Origin: Nostoc sp. S4
Lineage (GTDB): Bacteria; Cyanobacteriota; Cyanobacteriia; Cyanobacteriales; Nostocaceae
NCBI GenBank assembly: GCA_029379225.1
Contig: JAQYWR010000013.1
Location: 62,001 to 126,000 of the forward strand
DNA length: 64,000 bases
Direction of reading: 5' to 3'
Below the pieces are notes generated by a model. It saw only the letters and a program-made list of their open reading frames with translations. It was not told where the DNA came from and made no database searches. The translations under genes were made by a program, and so were the position numbers. Positions 1-8,100 of this stretch are shown here, piece after piece. Position 1 is the stretch's first letter. Each line of letters begins with the position of its first letter.

Positions 1-761
1 ATTTTATCTGTCAAAAACCCACTTAAATCATTCCCTATTTTTTTCATTTCTCTTTCTTCAAGAGTCCGGAACACTAAAAACCTGATTAGTAGCTCAATAT
101 CATATTGTTCTTCAATAGGTCTCTCACTTAGAGCTATACACTCTCTAAACATTTCATTCTGGCTTAAGTTTTTTACCCAATGAAACATTTCTCTATTAAA
201 CATTACTAGGATACAGTTTCTAATCTCTTGTGGAGTAGCTATTGATCCTCCATTATTTAATCTCTGAAATAACTCATATTTTGCAATTTCATCACTTTCC
301 TTTAGAAGAATAGTTGCATCAATCTTTGCTCTTTTTATTAACAACCTCTGAACTTGTGTTAGAGAATTTGGTATATCATATGGATCTTCCCACTTTTTAC
401 CTTCCAGATTTGGTAAATATTTAGTTTTTTCAAGAACTAATGGCTCTAGAGGCTTTTTATCTTCATCCTTTAGTTTTCCAATAAACTCATATATCGTTGA
501 TAATCTTTGAAGACCATCTACAACATCCCATACTCCATCCTCACGTTGAGAAACAAAAATTGGTGGAATAGGTATACCTAGTAAAATTGATTCTATCAAG
601 CTTGTCTTTTGATTCTTATCCCATCGAAAAAACCTTTGAAACTCTGGATGTATATCAATTTCTGCATTTTCATATAGGCTGATCCATTCCCCAATCGACA
701 TGGAATAGTGATCGGCTCTAATCTCTTGTCTCATTTTGTCGATTTCTTCTTGAAGTCCCAT
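1..761 (-). CDS. DUF262 (GmrSD N-terminal-like) protein, partial at left edge
   Basis: An open frame starts at an ATG at 761 and runs off the left edge with about 253 codons visible. It reads as a DUF262 protein, the ParB/Srx-like nucleotidase fold found in GmrSD-type restriction enzymes and related defence proteins. The diagnostic stretch is a DGQQRL-like motif, here DVVDGLQRLSTI, following the typical lead-in SLIESILLGIPIPPIF. The Gln usual after DG is Leu, a small departure from the consensus. The C-terminal half, which would show whether a DUF1524 HNH nuclease is attached, is outside the window. A role in restriction of modified DNA is known for some family members but cannot be assigned here. 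Confidence 0.85.
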   Translation of the reverse strand, partial: MGLQEEIDKMRQEIRADHYSMSIGEWISLYENAEIDIHPEFQRFFRWDKNQKTSLIESILLGIPIPPIFVSQREDGVWDVVDGLQRLSTIYEFIGKLKDEDKKPLEPLVLEKTKYLPNLEGKKWEDPYDIPNSLTQVQRLLIKRAKIDATILLKESDEIAKYELFQRLNNGGSIATPQEIRNCILVMFNREMFHWVKNLSQNEMFRECIALSERPIEEQYDIELLIRFLVFRTLEEREMKKIGNDLSGFLTDK

Positions 762-1017
762 GTTTTTACTCAAATGTTGAAAATATGGAAATTTTTGCCA
801 GTTGAACCAATTTGTTATTTCTGTCTTTCAGGCTGAGACAGTTAACTTTTGTCATCATCAAGCTGCGATCAACAAAGCTAAACTGTCAGAACTATACAAT
901 AAAAAACTTCAAAAGCCTGCAAAACCAAGCAGGCTTCTCGGTGTAATCCTAAGTTTATAGTCTTAGGGTAATAAGTGACTTATGCAATTAGCTCATTCTA
1001 TCTTTGCAACCAATTAC
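762..1017. other. Intergenic spacer between the DUF262 gene and pheS
   Basis: Both flanking genes are on the minus strand. The spacer holds the probable pheS terminator (913-936) and, left of it, the upstream region of the DUF262 gene. Nothing else is recognised. Confidence 0.6.
900..936 (-). terminator. Rho-independent terminator downstream of pheS
   Basis: The 8-bp arms aagcctgc (913-920) and gcaggctt (929-936) pair around an 8-nt loop. Read on the minus strand, the stem is followed by a T-rich run, ttttgaagttttttattg. It lies about 80 nt past the pheS stop codon in the direction of pheS transcription. Confidence 0.75.
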
Positions 1018-2010
1018 CTAAAATTGCTGCAAGAATCGCAAATCGCTGGCATACAAACGACGAATATCATCCATTTGATGTAATACCATTGCAAAGCGTT
1101 CTACACCAAAACCGGCTGCAAAACCAGTATAAATTTCTGGGTCGTAACGTACTGCTTTAAGTACATTTGGATCGACCATCCCGCAACCCATCACCTCCAG
1201 CCAGCGGCCATTCCACTGCAAATCCACTTCAGCAGAAGGTTCGGTAAACGGGAAATAACTGGCGCGGAAGCGAATAGGTAACTCGCCAAATATTGTTTGT
1301 AAAAATACCTTAATTGTCCCCTTGAGGTCTGTAAAAGTTAATCCTTCATCAATAGCTAAAAGTTCTATTTGATGGAAAACCGCTGAGTGAGTCGCATCTA
1401 CATTATCTCGCCGATAAACTCGCCCTGGAGCTACAACCCGAATCGGTGGTTCCTCTCTTTCCATGTAGCGAATTTGCACTGATGAGGTATGAGTCCGCAG
1501 CAAATTGCCATCTGGCAGGTAAAAAGTATCCTGCATATCGCGCGCTGGATGGTCAGGGGGGGTGTTGAGCGCCTCGAAATTGTAGTAATCTGTTTCCATC
1601 TCTGGCCCTTGAGCTACGGTGTAGCCCATACTGACAAAGATATCCAGCGCCCGGTCAATAATGCCATTGAGGGGATGAATGCGACCTTGGGGGCGGTAAA
1701 TTCCTGGCATAGTGACATCGAGAGTTTCAGCTTCTAGCTGGGAGCGAATTTGCGCGGCTTCCAAGGTGGCGCGTTGTTGGTCTAGACTAGTTTGCAGGGA
1801 TTCTTTGACTGTATTGGCGATCGCCCCAATTATCGGTCTCTCCTCTGCACTCAGCTGCCCCATACTTCGCAACAGTGCCCCCAGTTCCCCTTTCTTGCCC
1901 AGATAGCTAACTCTGAGTTCCTCTAGGCGTTCTAGGGTATTAGCGGCGGCGATCGCTTGTTCTCCTTGCTGCCGCAGTGCTAAAAGTTGAGCTTCTAAAT
2001 TGCTAGTCAT
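1018..2010 (-). CDS. pheS: Phenylalanine-tRNA ligase alpha subunit
   Basis: This is the catalytic alpha subunit of the alpha2-beta2 phenylalanyl-tRNA synthetase, which charges tRNA-Phe with phenylalanine in the cytoplasm. The 330 residues match the family's usual length. An N-terminal coiled-coil arm (about 1-90) precedes a class II core: the TSSVQIRYM region near 175, motif 2 around [13 protein letters not shown] and motif 3 around [10 protein letters not shown] near 305. The partner pheT is not adjacent, which is common in cyanobacteria. The ATG at 2010 follows an 'attagtcatt' repeat tract, so the promoter lies within or beyond that repeat. A terminator is visible downstream at 900-936. Confidence 0.97.
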   Translation of the reverse strand: MTSNLEAQLLALRQQGEQAIAAANTLERLEELRVSYLGKKGELGALLRSMGQLSAEERPIIGAIANTVKESLQTSLDQQRATLEAAQIRSQLEAETLDVTMPGIYRPQGRIHPLNGIIDRALDIFVSMGYTVAQGPEMETDYYNFEALNTPPDHPARDMQDTFYLPDGNLLRTHTSSVQIRYMEREEPPIRVVAPGRVYRRDNVDATHSAVFHQIELLAIDEGLTFTDLKGTIKVFLQTIFGELPIRFRASYFPFTEPSAEVDLQWNGRWLEVMGCGMVDPNVLKAVRYDPEIYTGFAAGFGVERFAMVLHQMDDIRRLYASDLRFLQQF

Positions 2011-2060
2011 TAGTTATTAGTCATTGGTCAAACAGGTCATTAGTCATTAGTCTATAGTCA
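2005..2060. repeat. Short degenerate intergenic repeats (attagtcatt type)
   Basis: Repeated units of the form attagttattagtcattggtc occur just upstream of pheS. They are AT-rich with about 7-nt periodicity, like the short tandem repeats common between Nostocales genes. Confidence 0.7.
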
Positions 2061-2199
2061 AAAGCTGTGAACTGCTCGATAAATAAACTTATAGCTATGC
2101 ATCAACTAAACCAAAGGCAACGCTGGAAACCAAACTTCTGTTTATTAGTTAGAGAACAGTGGGTGGGTAAATGTGTTTTTTTACCTGATGCTTGTGGCC

Positions 2200-2307
2200 T
2201 TTGATATTGACAAATGGCTAATAAAAAATAACAAATAACTAATGACCAATACTTCGGCTTCTCTACCAGACGTACTCGCGTTCGCTCAGTACAAGTGACC
2301 AATGACT
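2200..2307. repeat. Repeat tract upstream of surE
   Basis: Units of actaatgaccaat type (2232-2255 and 2296-2307) are split by a GC-richer block (about 2255-2292) carrying ccagacgtactcgcgttcg. That block resembles the 'gagacgctacgcgaacg' repeat found at 42.7 and 50.3 kb. The surE start lies directly in the repeat. Confidence 0.6.
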
Positions 2308-3105
2308 ATGAAATTACTAATTAGCAACGATGACGGTATTTCTGCTGTGGGTATTCGTACCCTAGCCAACTACTTAGCACAAGCAGGGCATGATGTTACT
2401 GTAGTTTGCCCAGACCGAGAGCGATCGGCAACTGGACATGGATTAACCATGCATCAACCAATTCGTGCTCAAATTGTAGAATCAGTTTTCGATCCGGCTG
2501 TTAAAGCTTGGGCTTGCGATGGTACGCCTTCAGATTGCGTCAAATTGGCACTGTGGGCTTTGCTAGACACTCACCCCGATTTCGTTCTCTCTGGTATTAA
2601 TCAAGGTGCTAATTTGGGAACTGAAATTTTGTATTCCGGCACTGTTTCTGCGGCAATGGAAGGTCTAATTGAAGGTATTCCTAGTGTAGCGGTGAGTCTT
2701 ACTAGCCATACCTCAAAAGATTTTCAACCTGCTGCCAAGTTTGTCAAAATTCTCTTAGACCAGTTAGCCCAAAAACCACTGCCAGATTTGATGTTGCTCA
2801 ATGTCAATATCCCTGCTGTGAAGTGGGAAGAAATTGCTGGGGCGACTCTTACCCGCCAAGGAGTGCGGCGTTACATAGATGTCTTTGACAAACGAGTCGA
2901 TCCTCGGGGAAAAACCTACTACTGGTTAACTGGAGAAGTCATTGAGGATGTAGAACCCCCAAGTGGGTTAAATTTGCCACAAAATGTGCCAACAGATGTC
3001 CATGTCATACGTAATAACTATATCAGTATAACTCCATTACAATACAACCTTACCTATGGAACTGGACTAGATAAAATGTCTGAGTGGGAATTCAAGTTTC
3101 CCTAA
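2308..3105 (+). CDS. surE: 5'/3'-nucleotidase SurE
   Basis: SurE is a metal-dependent 5'/3'-nucleotidase (survival protein E) that dephosphorylates nucleoside monophosphates. The N-terminus [10 protein letters not shown] carries the metal-binding Asp pair. [10 protein letters not shown] and the following [11 protein letters not shown] are the other family signatures, near residues 95-120. Length is about 265 residues, slightly long but normal for cyanobacteria. An ATG six bases upstream (2302) would add two residues. I chose 2308 because family members begin directly with the SNDDG strand; no clear ribosome binding site decides it, since the upstream DNA is a repeat tract. Confidence 0.95.
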   Translation: MKLLISNDDGISAVGIRTLANYLAQAGHDVTVVCPDRERSATGHGLTMHQPIRAQIVESVFDPAVKAWACDGTPSDCVKLALWALLDTHPDFVLSGINQGANLGTEILYSGTVSAAMEGLIEGIPSVAVSLTSHTSKDFQPAAKFVKILLDQLAQKPLPDLMLLNVNIPAVKWEEIAGATLTRQGVRRYIDVFDKRVDPRGKTYYWLTGEVIEDVEPPSGLNLPQNVPTDVHVIRNNYISITPLQYNLTYGTGLDKMSEWEFKFP

Positions 3106-3403
3106 ATTTATCGATTTATAAGTAAAAAAATAGAATTAATCAAATGCATCAACTCAAAATCTAGGCTATAACGTAGGGGCAAGCTTGAAAGAAAGGATAC
3201 ACATCTACTCAAAAACCTGGAAAATTTTACTTGAAACAGCCTGATTGACATTTACACAATCAGCCGGAAACAGTGTATGCTGTTTTACCAAGAAATTCTC
3301 CCTCTAATCCTTCCCTAGCAAAATCAGTGAGACAGCATAAACTTAAACAAAATCAGTAGCAATTTTTTCATTTATCGCCCGCTCAGTCCAGCAAGCAACA
3401 CCC
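3106..3403. other. Spacer before the MBL-fold gene
   Basis: About 300 bp with no recognised gene, RNA or clear terminator. It presumably carries the promoter of the MBL hydrolase gene. Confidence 0.5.
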
Positions 3404-4300
3404 ATGTCTAGGATAGAGAACCAATTTACCGTACAATTTTGGGGGGTTCGCGGCAGCATCCCCAGTCCAGGGCCACACACTGTTCGTTACGGCGGGAATA
3501 CCCCTTGCGTTGAGATGCAAGTGGGCGGTAAACGCTTAATTTTCGATGGTGGTACGGGACTGCATGTTTTGGGGCAATCTTTATTGCGCCAGATGCCGTT
3601 AGAAGGCCATATATTTTTCACCCACTCGCACTGGGATCACATGCAGGGTTTTCCCTTCTTTGTTCCAGGATTTGTTAAAGGGAATAATTTTCATATTTAC
3701 GGCGCGATCGCTCCTGATGGTTCTACCATAGAACAGCGCCTCAATGACCAGATGCTCCACCCGAACTTTCCTGTGCCCTTGCAGATTATGCAAGCCAATT
3801 TAAGTTTCCACGACATTCGAGCAGGACAACCAATACATATCGATGACATTATCGTCGAAACAGCACCTTTAAATCATCCAGGTGAAGCTGTAGGATACCG
3901 CGTCAACTGGCGTGATGGTGCTGCTGTTTACATTACTGATACTGAACACTTTCCCGATCGACTTGATGACAATGTGCTTTGGCTATCTCGTGATGCCGAC
4001 ATCCTAATTTACGATTCTACCTATACTGACGAAGAATATTACTCACCAAAATCTCCAAAAATTGGCTGGGGACATTCTACCTGGCAAGAAGCTGTCAAAA
4101 TAGCACAAGCTGCTAATGTCAAAACTTTGGTAATTTATCACCATGACCCGGCACACAATGATGATTTTTTGGATCGTGTAGGAAAACAAGCAGCTGCGAA
4201 ATTCCCTGGTGCAATCATGGCACGGGAAGGAATCGTACTTCAAGTTTCCACCTCAGTTTCATTATCAGAATCTTTTCCTGTTAGCAAGTTTTCTGTCTAA
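3404..4300 (+). CDS. MBL-fold metal-dependent hydrolase
   Basis: A metallo-beta-lactamase-fold hydrolase of the PhnP/RNase Z-like branch. The opening VQFWGVRGSIPSPG and the GGNTPC loop are typical of this subgroup. The metal site is FTHSHWDHMQG (about residues 72-83), followed by an Asp in ITDTEHF (about 177) and a late His in IYHHDPAH (about 246). The substrate is unknown; relatives cleave phosphodiesters. The ATG at 3404 gives a normal 298-residue protein with no signal peptide, so it is probably cytoplasmic. It stands alone between surE and ribF on the same strand. Confidence 0.85.
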   Translation: MSRIENQFTVQFWGVRGSIPSPGPHTVRYGGNTPCVEMQVGGKRLIFDGGTGLHVLGQSLLRQMPLEGHIFFTHSHWDHMQGFPFFVPGFVKGNNFHIYGAIAPDGSTIEQRLNDQMLHPNFPVPLQIMQANLSFHDIRAGQPIHIDDIIVETAPLNHPGEAVGYRVNWRDGAAVYITDTEHFPDRLDDNVLWLSRDADILIYDSTYTDEEYYSPKSPKIGWGHSTWQEAVKIAQAANVKTLVIYHHDPAHNDDFLDRVGKQAAAKFPGAIMAREGIVLQVSTSVSLSESFPVSKFSV

Positions 4301-4622
4301 ATGTTGCGATTGCAGCAATTGTAGATTTTAGATTAGATTGGCGATCGGAAGCTTTCAGCGCGAGAGCGTACTTGTTAGCTATACCGTAAGACAGCGCTAC
4401 CCAAGCAAGTTGTCGCCGCGCTGACTACAAAACAAAGGCGACAACAGGAGGACACACTCTAGTCATTAGTTATTTAGCGTTAAGCATTGGTCATTAGACA
4501 AATGACTAATGACTAATAACAAAGGACAAGTTGGTACTACAAAACCTGTCCTCCTGAAAGCGGTTTACTATAAGGTAGCTTCCTGCTGATAGCTAAAATA
4601 AACCTAAAATCTCAGAATCCAC
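4301..4622. repeat. Repeat-filled spacer with a 112-bp inverted-repeat element
   Basis: Perfect 10-bp arms caggaggaca (4445-4454) and tgtcctcctg (4547-4556) bound a block of 'actaatgac' units at 4461-4525. Left of it is a GC-rich block with gcgcgagagcg and cagcgctacc, which looks like another degenerate dispersed repeat. No gene is seen. Confidence 0.6.
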
Positions 4623-5702
4623 GTGCTAAATTTGTCTCAAAATGGGTGTTCTGTGTGGGTTGCTTCTTCCACCGAAGGGCTACTAACGCCGACTGCTGTT
4701 GCACTTGGCAAATTTGATGGCGTACATCTTGGTCATCAAAGGGTTATTGAGCCAGTATTGCACGCTGGTGGTCAGTTTTCAGTAGTCAGTAGTTCGCAGT
4801 CCAACGAAAATCAACAACTGACAAATCAACAATATACCTACTCGACAGTTGTTACCTTCGATCCTCATCCACACGAGTTTTTTACAGGGCAACCCCGGAC
4901 TTTGTTAACGCCACTTGATGAAAAAGTCCAACAATTGCGATCGCTCGGGGTAGAACAACTGGTACTACTACCCTTTGACAAAGAATTATCTGCTTTGACC
5001 CCTGAAGAATTTGTGGAAAAAATTCTCGTTCAACAACTCCAATGCCAGCGAATTAGTATCGGGGAAGATTTTTGTTTTGGCAAAAAGCGTAGTGGTACTG
5101 CTAAAGATTTGCAATTACTCGCCGCCAAGTACAATATTCCTGTTATTATCGTTCCCTTACAAAGTTATACAGCTGATTCACCTACCCAAAGCAGTTGCAC
5201 CAATACTACTCCAAGTCAAGATCCCCGTATTAGCACTTCATTGATCCGCCAAACCCTTGAGGATGGCGACATTGAAAACGCAAATCTTTTACTAGGACGC
5301 TCTTATACCCTCCTTGGTGTAGTAGTTCAAGGACAGCAACTAGGCAGAACCATTGGCTTTCCCACCGCCAACCTCCAATTGCCAAAAGAAAAGTTTTTAC
5401 CTCGTCAAGGAGTTTACGCTGTTCGGGTTTTCACTCTCAGTGAAATACCAGATGTCTCTCCTAGTGAGATATTGGGTGTGATGAATATCGGTAACCGTCC
5501 AACTGTAAATGGTGCTTCTGCATCTGTGGAAGTACATCTATTCGATTGGTCTAGTGATTTGTATGGTAAAAAACTGGCTGTAGAACTAGTCAAATTTTTG
5601 CGCCCTGAACAAAAATTTCCTTCTCTAGAAGCCCTGAAAACACAAATTCAACTTGACTGCCTAGCTGCTAGACAAGTTCTTAGTACTGAGTGGGAACAAT
5701 AG
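4623..5702 (+). CDS. ribF: Bifunctional riboflavin kinase / FAD synthetase
   Basis: RibF phosphorylates riboflavin to FMN and adenylates FMN to FAD. The N-terminal adenylyltransferase domain shows ALGKFDGVHLGHQ (about 28-40), TFDPHPHEFF (about 79-88) and a later STSLIRQ. The C-terminal kinase domain has GRTIGFPTANL (about 239-249) and GVMNIGNRPT. The start is a GTG at 4623. At 359 residues it is longer than usual; the excess is an Asn/Gln/Ser-rich segment (about 49-76, DNA 4768-4845) between HLGHQ and TFDPHP. Its DNA resembles intergenic repeats (cagtagtcagtag, acaactgacaaatc), so it is probably an in-frame repeat insertion. Confidence 0.96.
   Translation: MLNLSQNGCSVWVASSTEGLLTPTAVALGKFDGVHLGHQRVIEPVLHAGGQFSVVSSSQSNENQQLTNQQYTYSTVVTFDPHPHEFFTGQPRTLLTPLDEKVQQLRSLGVEQLVLLPFDKELSALTPEEFVEKILVQQLQCQRISIGEDFCFGKKRSGTAKDLQLLAAKYNIPVIIVPLQSYTADSPTQSSCTNTTPSQDPRISTSLIRQTLEDGDIENANLLLGRSYTLLGVVVQGQQLGRTIGFPTANLQLPKEKFLPRQGVYAVRVFTLSEIPDVSPSEILGVMNIGNRPTVNGASASVEVHLFDWSSDLYGKKLAVELVKFLRPEQKFPSLEALKTQIQLDCLAARQVLSTEWEQ
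4768..4845 (+). repeat. Intergenic-type repeat inside ribF
   Basis: The stretch contains gtcagttttcagtagtcagt and caacaactgacaaatcaaca, in the style of the surrounding intergenic repeats. It encodes a low-complexity Gln/Asn/Ser segment between two conserved ribF motifs without breaking the frame. Confidence 0.55.
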
Positions 5703-5850
5703 ATAGGGCATTGGGTATGGGAAGAGGACAAGGGGCAGTTTTTGCTGGGGGCAAAAGGGAGAATGAAAAATTACTTCTTTCCCCTCTGCTCCCTGCTCCT
5801 CTGCCTTCCCATCTCCCCCTGCTTCCCTATTTCCCCACTCCCTACACTGT
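5703..5850. repeat. Purine/pyrimidine-asymmetric repeat between ribF and moxR
   Basis: A G/A-rich half (aagaggacaaggggcag, aagggagaatg) is followed by a C/T-rich half (cccctctgctccctgctcc), giving an imperfect large hairpin. It is typical of intergenic repeats in Nostocales and may attenuate read-through from ribF. Confidence 0.6.
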
Positions 5851-6759
5851 ATGAGAGAAAAAATTGACGCTCTAACACAAAATCTGACTCTTACCATCGT
5901 TGGCAAAACTGAGGCAATACGCTTAGTGTTAGTCGCCTTGTTAGGTGGTGGTCATGCCCTCTTAGAAGATGTCCCAGGCGTTGGCAAAACCCTGCTCGCT
6001 AAATCTCTAGCTCGTTCAGTGGATGGCAGGTTTCAACGGTTACAATGTACCCCTGATTTACTACCAACTGACATCACTGGTACCAACATCTGGAATCCAA
6101 AAAGTGGCGAATTTACTTTTCTTCCAGGGCCAGCCTTTGCTAATGTGCTACTAGCTGACGAGATTAATCGCACCACACCCCGCACCCAGTCAGCTTTGCT
6201 GGAAGTTATGGAAGAGCATCAGGTAACAGTCGATGGTGTCTCTCGTACAGTTCCCCAACCGTTTTTTGTAATTGCTACTCAAAATCCGATCGAGTATCAA
6301 GGTACTTTTCCCTTGCCAGAAGCACAAATGGATCGATTTATGTTGTCGTTGAGTTTGGGCTATCCTTCCGAGTCAGAAGAACTCCAAATGCTACAAAATC
6401 TCCAAAATGGTGTTAAGGCTGTTGATTTACAGCCTTGTATTACCTTGGCAGAAGTACAGGAATTGCGTTACCTTTGCTCTCAAATCAGAGTGGCAACCTC
6501 CCTGCAACAGTACATCCTCGAATTAGTAAGAGCAACACGCCAAGATGAGGAAATTGCTCTTGGCGTCAGTCCGCGCGGCACAGTAGCTTTACAACGGGCT
6601 ACCCAAGCGTTGGCTTTTCTTTTAGGACGTGATTATGCCATTCCCGATGATGTCAAATTTCTTGTTCCTCACGTTATTTGCCATCGCCTGATTCCCAGAG
6701 GAGGACGCAACGCTAGAACTGTTGTTGAACGATTATTGCGGTCGGTTCCCATTCCTTAA
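5851..6759 (+). CDS. MoxR-family AAA+ ATPase
   Basis: A MoxR-type AAA+ ATPase, a chaperone-like protein that in studied cases matures or assembles partner complexes, often with VWA or DUF58 proteins. Walker A is EDVPGVGKTLLAK (about 39-51), Walker B is LLADEINR (about 100-107), and sensor 1 is FFVIATQNPIEYQG (about 138-151). An arginine-rich helical lid follows. At 302 residues it is complete. The usual DUF58/VWA partner genes are absent next door, so its client cannot be inferred. MREKIDALT is a typical start for the family. Confidence 0.93.
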   Translation: MREKIDALTQNLTLTIVGKTEAIRLVLVALLGGGHALLEDVPGVGKTLLAKSLARSVDGRFQRLQCTPDLLPTDITGTNIWNPKSGEFTFLPGPAFANVLLADEINRTTPRTQSALLEVMEEHQVTVDGVSRTVPQPFFVIATQNPIEYQGTFPLPEAQMDRFMLSLSLGYPSESEELQMLQNLQNGVKAVDLQPCITLAEVQELRYLCSQIRVATSLQQYILELVRATRQDEEIALGVSPRGTVALQRATQALAFLLGRDYAIPDDVKFLVPHVICHRLIPRGGRNARTVVERLLRSVPIP

Positions 6760-6852
6760 TTTAAAAGTTAATTTAAACTTCATTTCTGGGGTACTAAAAG
6801 CCCTGAGAAATTGCCTATATCTTTCGGGTAAGCCCATTTTTTAGCGATCTAA

Positions 6853-6999
6853 ACTTTGGTTTCTCCATCATTGATTTATCAAGTTGAGTCACCTGTAAGT
6901 ATTTTGCTATTAACGATTTATTCTAAATCTGACCGAGAAGATATTGCTGCAAATGAAATCAGAGATATTTTAGCTGATTTTTCTAGTGAGTCGGGTTAA
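6853..6999 (+). pseudogene. C-terminal remnant of a RelE/ParE-type toxin gene
   Basis: A stop-free stretch of about 48 codons, bounded by an upstream TAA, ends at TAA 6997-6999 and has no start codon. It reads ILLLTIYSKSDREDIAANEI, then a short acidic tail. This strongly resembles the C-terminal strand and helix of RelE/HigB-like mRNA-interferase toxins. The N-terminal two thirds and any antitoxin gene are missing, so it appears to be a dead fragment. The assignment rests on one short motif. Confidence 0.5.
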
Positions 7000-7106
7000 G
7001 CTGACAAGAGATTTTTCATTGTATAACCAGCAGTAGTATGCTGCACAAATTATATTAATTTCGATCTACCCCAGAAATACAGATCGCCATATTCCTTGCC
7101 AAAAAT

Positions 7107-7146
7107 ACTTACGCATAATCTGAAACACTTCTAATACTGCGTAAGT
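7107..7146. repeat. Mini inverted repeat with acttacgca / tgcgtaagt ends
   Basis: Perfect 9-bp arms acttacgca (7107-7115) and tgcgtaagt (7138-7146). The right end continues as gtcct, as in the element at 34015-34186, so it may be a minimal form of the same MITE-like family. Confidence 0.55.
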
Positions 7147-7190
7147 CCTATGATTAATACAAGCGCCACTTGTATCTGGGAATGTGAGGA

Positions 7191-7814
7191 ATGTCAATTT
7201 TTGTTAAGCCCAAATCCCGCGATCGAGAAATGAACCCGCAAAAGAGCGATGCCTACGGCGGGCTACACCTACACCAAGCACTACGCCAAAGTGCAGAATG
7301 GGAATTCAAACGCCAATTTTTTAGTTTACTTTTGGTAATTATTACGTGGAGTTTAGCTATGGGCTGGCTTCTAGCCTTGGTAACTAATGCCCAAAGTGCT
7401 ACTCCCCCAGCCGAAATTGGCACAGTTGATGTAGTGCCTGCACAATATCAATTGGGACAAGAACTGTATTTGGAAAACTGTTCCGCATGCCACATCGCTT
7501 TACCACCAGCCGTTTTCCCAACCCAAACTTGGAAAAATCTCCTGGAAGACTCCCAGCACTATGGCACACAACTCAAACCTTTAGTCGATCCGCCCCGCAT
7601 TTTAGTGTGGAAATATCTTTTGACTTTTTCTCGTGTCAAACTCAATGATGAAGAAACACCGTATCGTCTCAACAACTCGCGTTATTTCAAGGCTTTGCAT
7701 CCAGGAGTTAACCTACCACGTCCCGTCGAAATTGGTAGTTGCCTGAGCTGTCATCCCAGTGCTAGTGACTACAACTTCCGCCGCCTCAGCCGAGAGTGGG
7801 AAAATTCAAATTAG
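7191..7814 (+). CDS. Membrane-anchored dihaem cytochrome c
   Basis: A small c-type cytochrome with two haem-binding motifs: CSACH (97-101) and CLSCH (184-188). A hydrophobic segment at about 43-66 can act as an uncleaved anchor or signal sequence, placing the haems on the lumenal or periplasmic side. A role in electron transfer follows, but the partner is unknown. The first 40 residues are a poorly conserved-looking extension containing SDAYGGLHLH, encoded by a dispersed repeat (atgcctacggcgggcta, also near 18.63 kb). An internal ATG at 7230 is an alternative start but still lies before the repeat. Confidence 0.85.
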   Translation: MSIFVKPKSRDREMNPQKSDAYGGLHLHQALRQSAEWEFKRQFFSLLLVIITWSLAMGWLLALVTNAQSATPPAEIGTVDVVPAQYQLGQELYLENCSACHIALPPAVFPTQTWKNLLEDSQHYGTQLKPLVDPPRILVWKYLLTFSRVKLNDEETPYRLNNSRYFKALHPGVNLPRPVEIGSCLSCHPSASDYNFRRLSREWENSN

Positions 7815-7890
7815 GGACTAAGGACTGGGGGCTAGGGACTGGAAGAACTTTCCTAATACTCAATCCCCAATCCCCAATGCCCCATCTGGG
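7815..7890. repeat. Heptanucleotide-type repeats after the cytochrome gene
   Basis: gggactaaggactgggggctagggactgg is followed by the complementary-style run caatccccaatccccaatgcccc. This is the 'ccccaat' short repeat family typical of Nostocales; the two halves can pair. Confidence 0.7.
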
Positions 7891-8100
7891 GGCAAAATGA
7901 TACTATGAAGAAAGACTAAATATAAGATAAGAGTTAAAACCAATCATTTAAGAAACTGATTGACTAGTTTTTCTCGTATTTTTGAGTTAATTCTCATTTC
8001 ATACCCATTCCCAACTAAAAGCGTTGAGTTGGGTCAAATGTTTATAATCAATGCCAAACCTTTAATCCCCATCCCCTTTGATTCAGTTCGATAACCTGCC

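Larger units (their letters stand above)
6760..7190. other. Spacer with toxin-gene remnant and mini inverted repeat
   Basis: A 431-bp stretch without an intact gene. It holds the C-terminal remnant of a RelE/ParE-like toxin gene (6853-6999) and a 40-bp mini inverted repeat (7107-7146). Confidence 0.6.

Noticed and set aside
2102..2302. 66-codon minus-strand open frame upstream of surE
   Set aside because: It lies over repeat DNA and a GC-rich dispersed block; the translation has no protein-like pattern.
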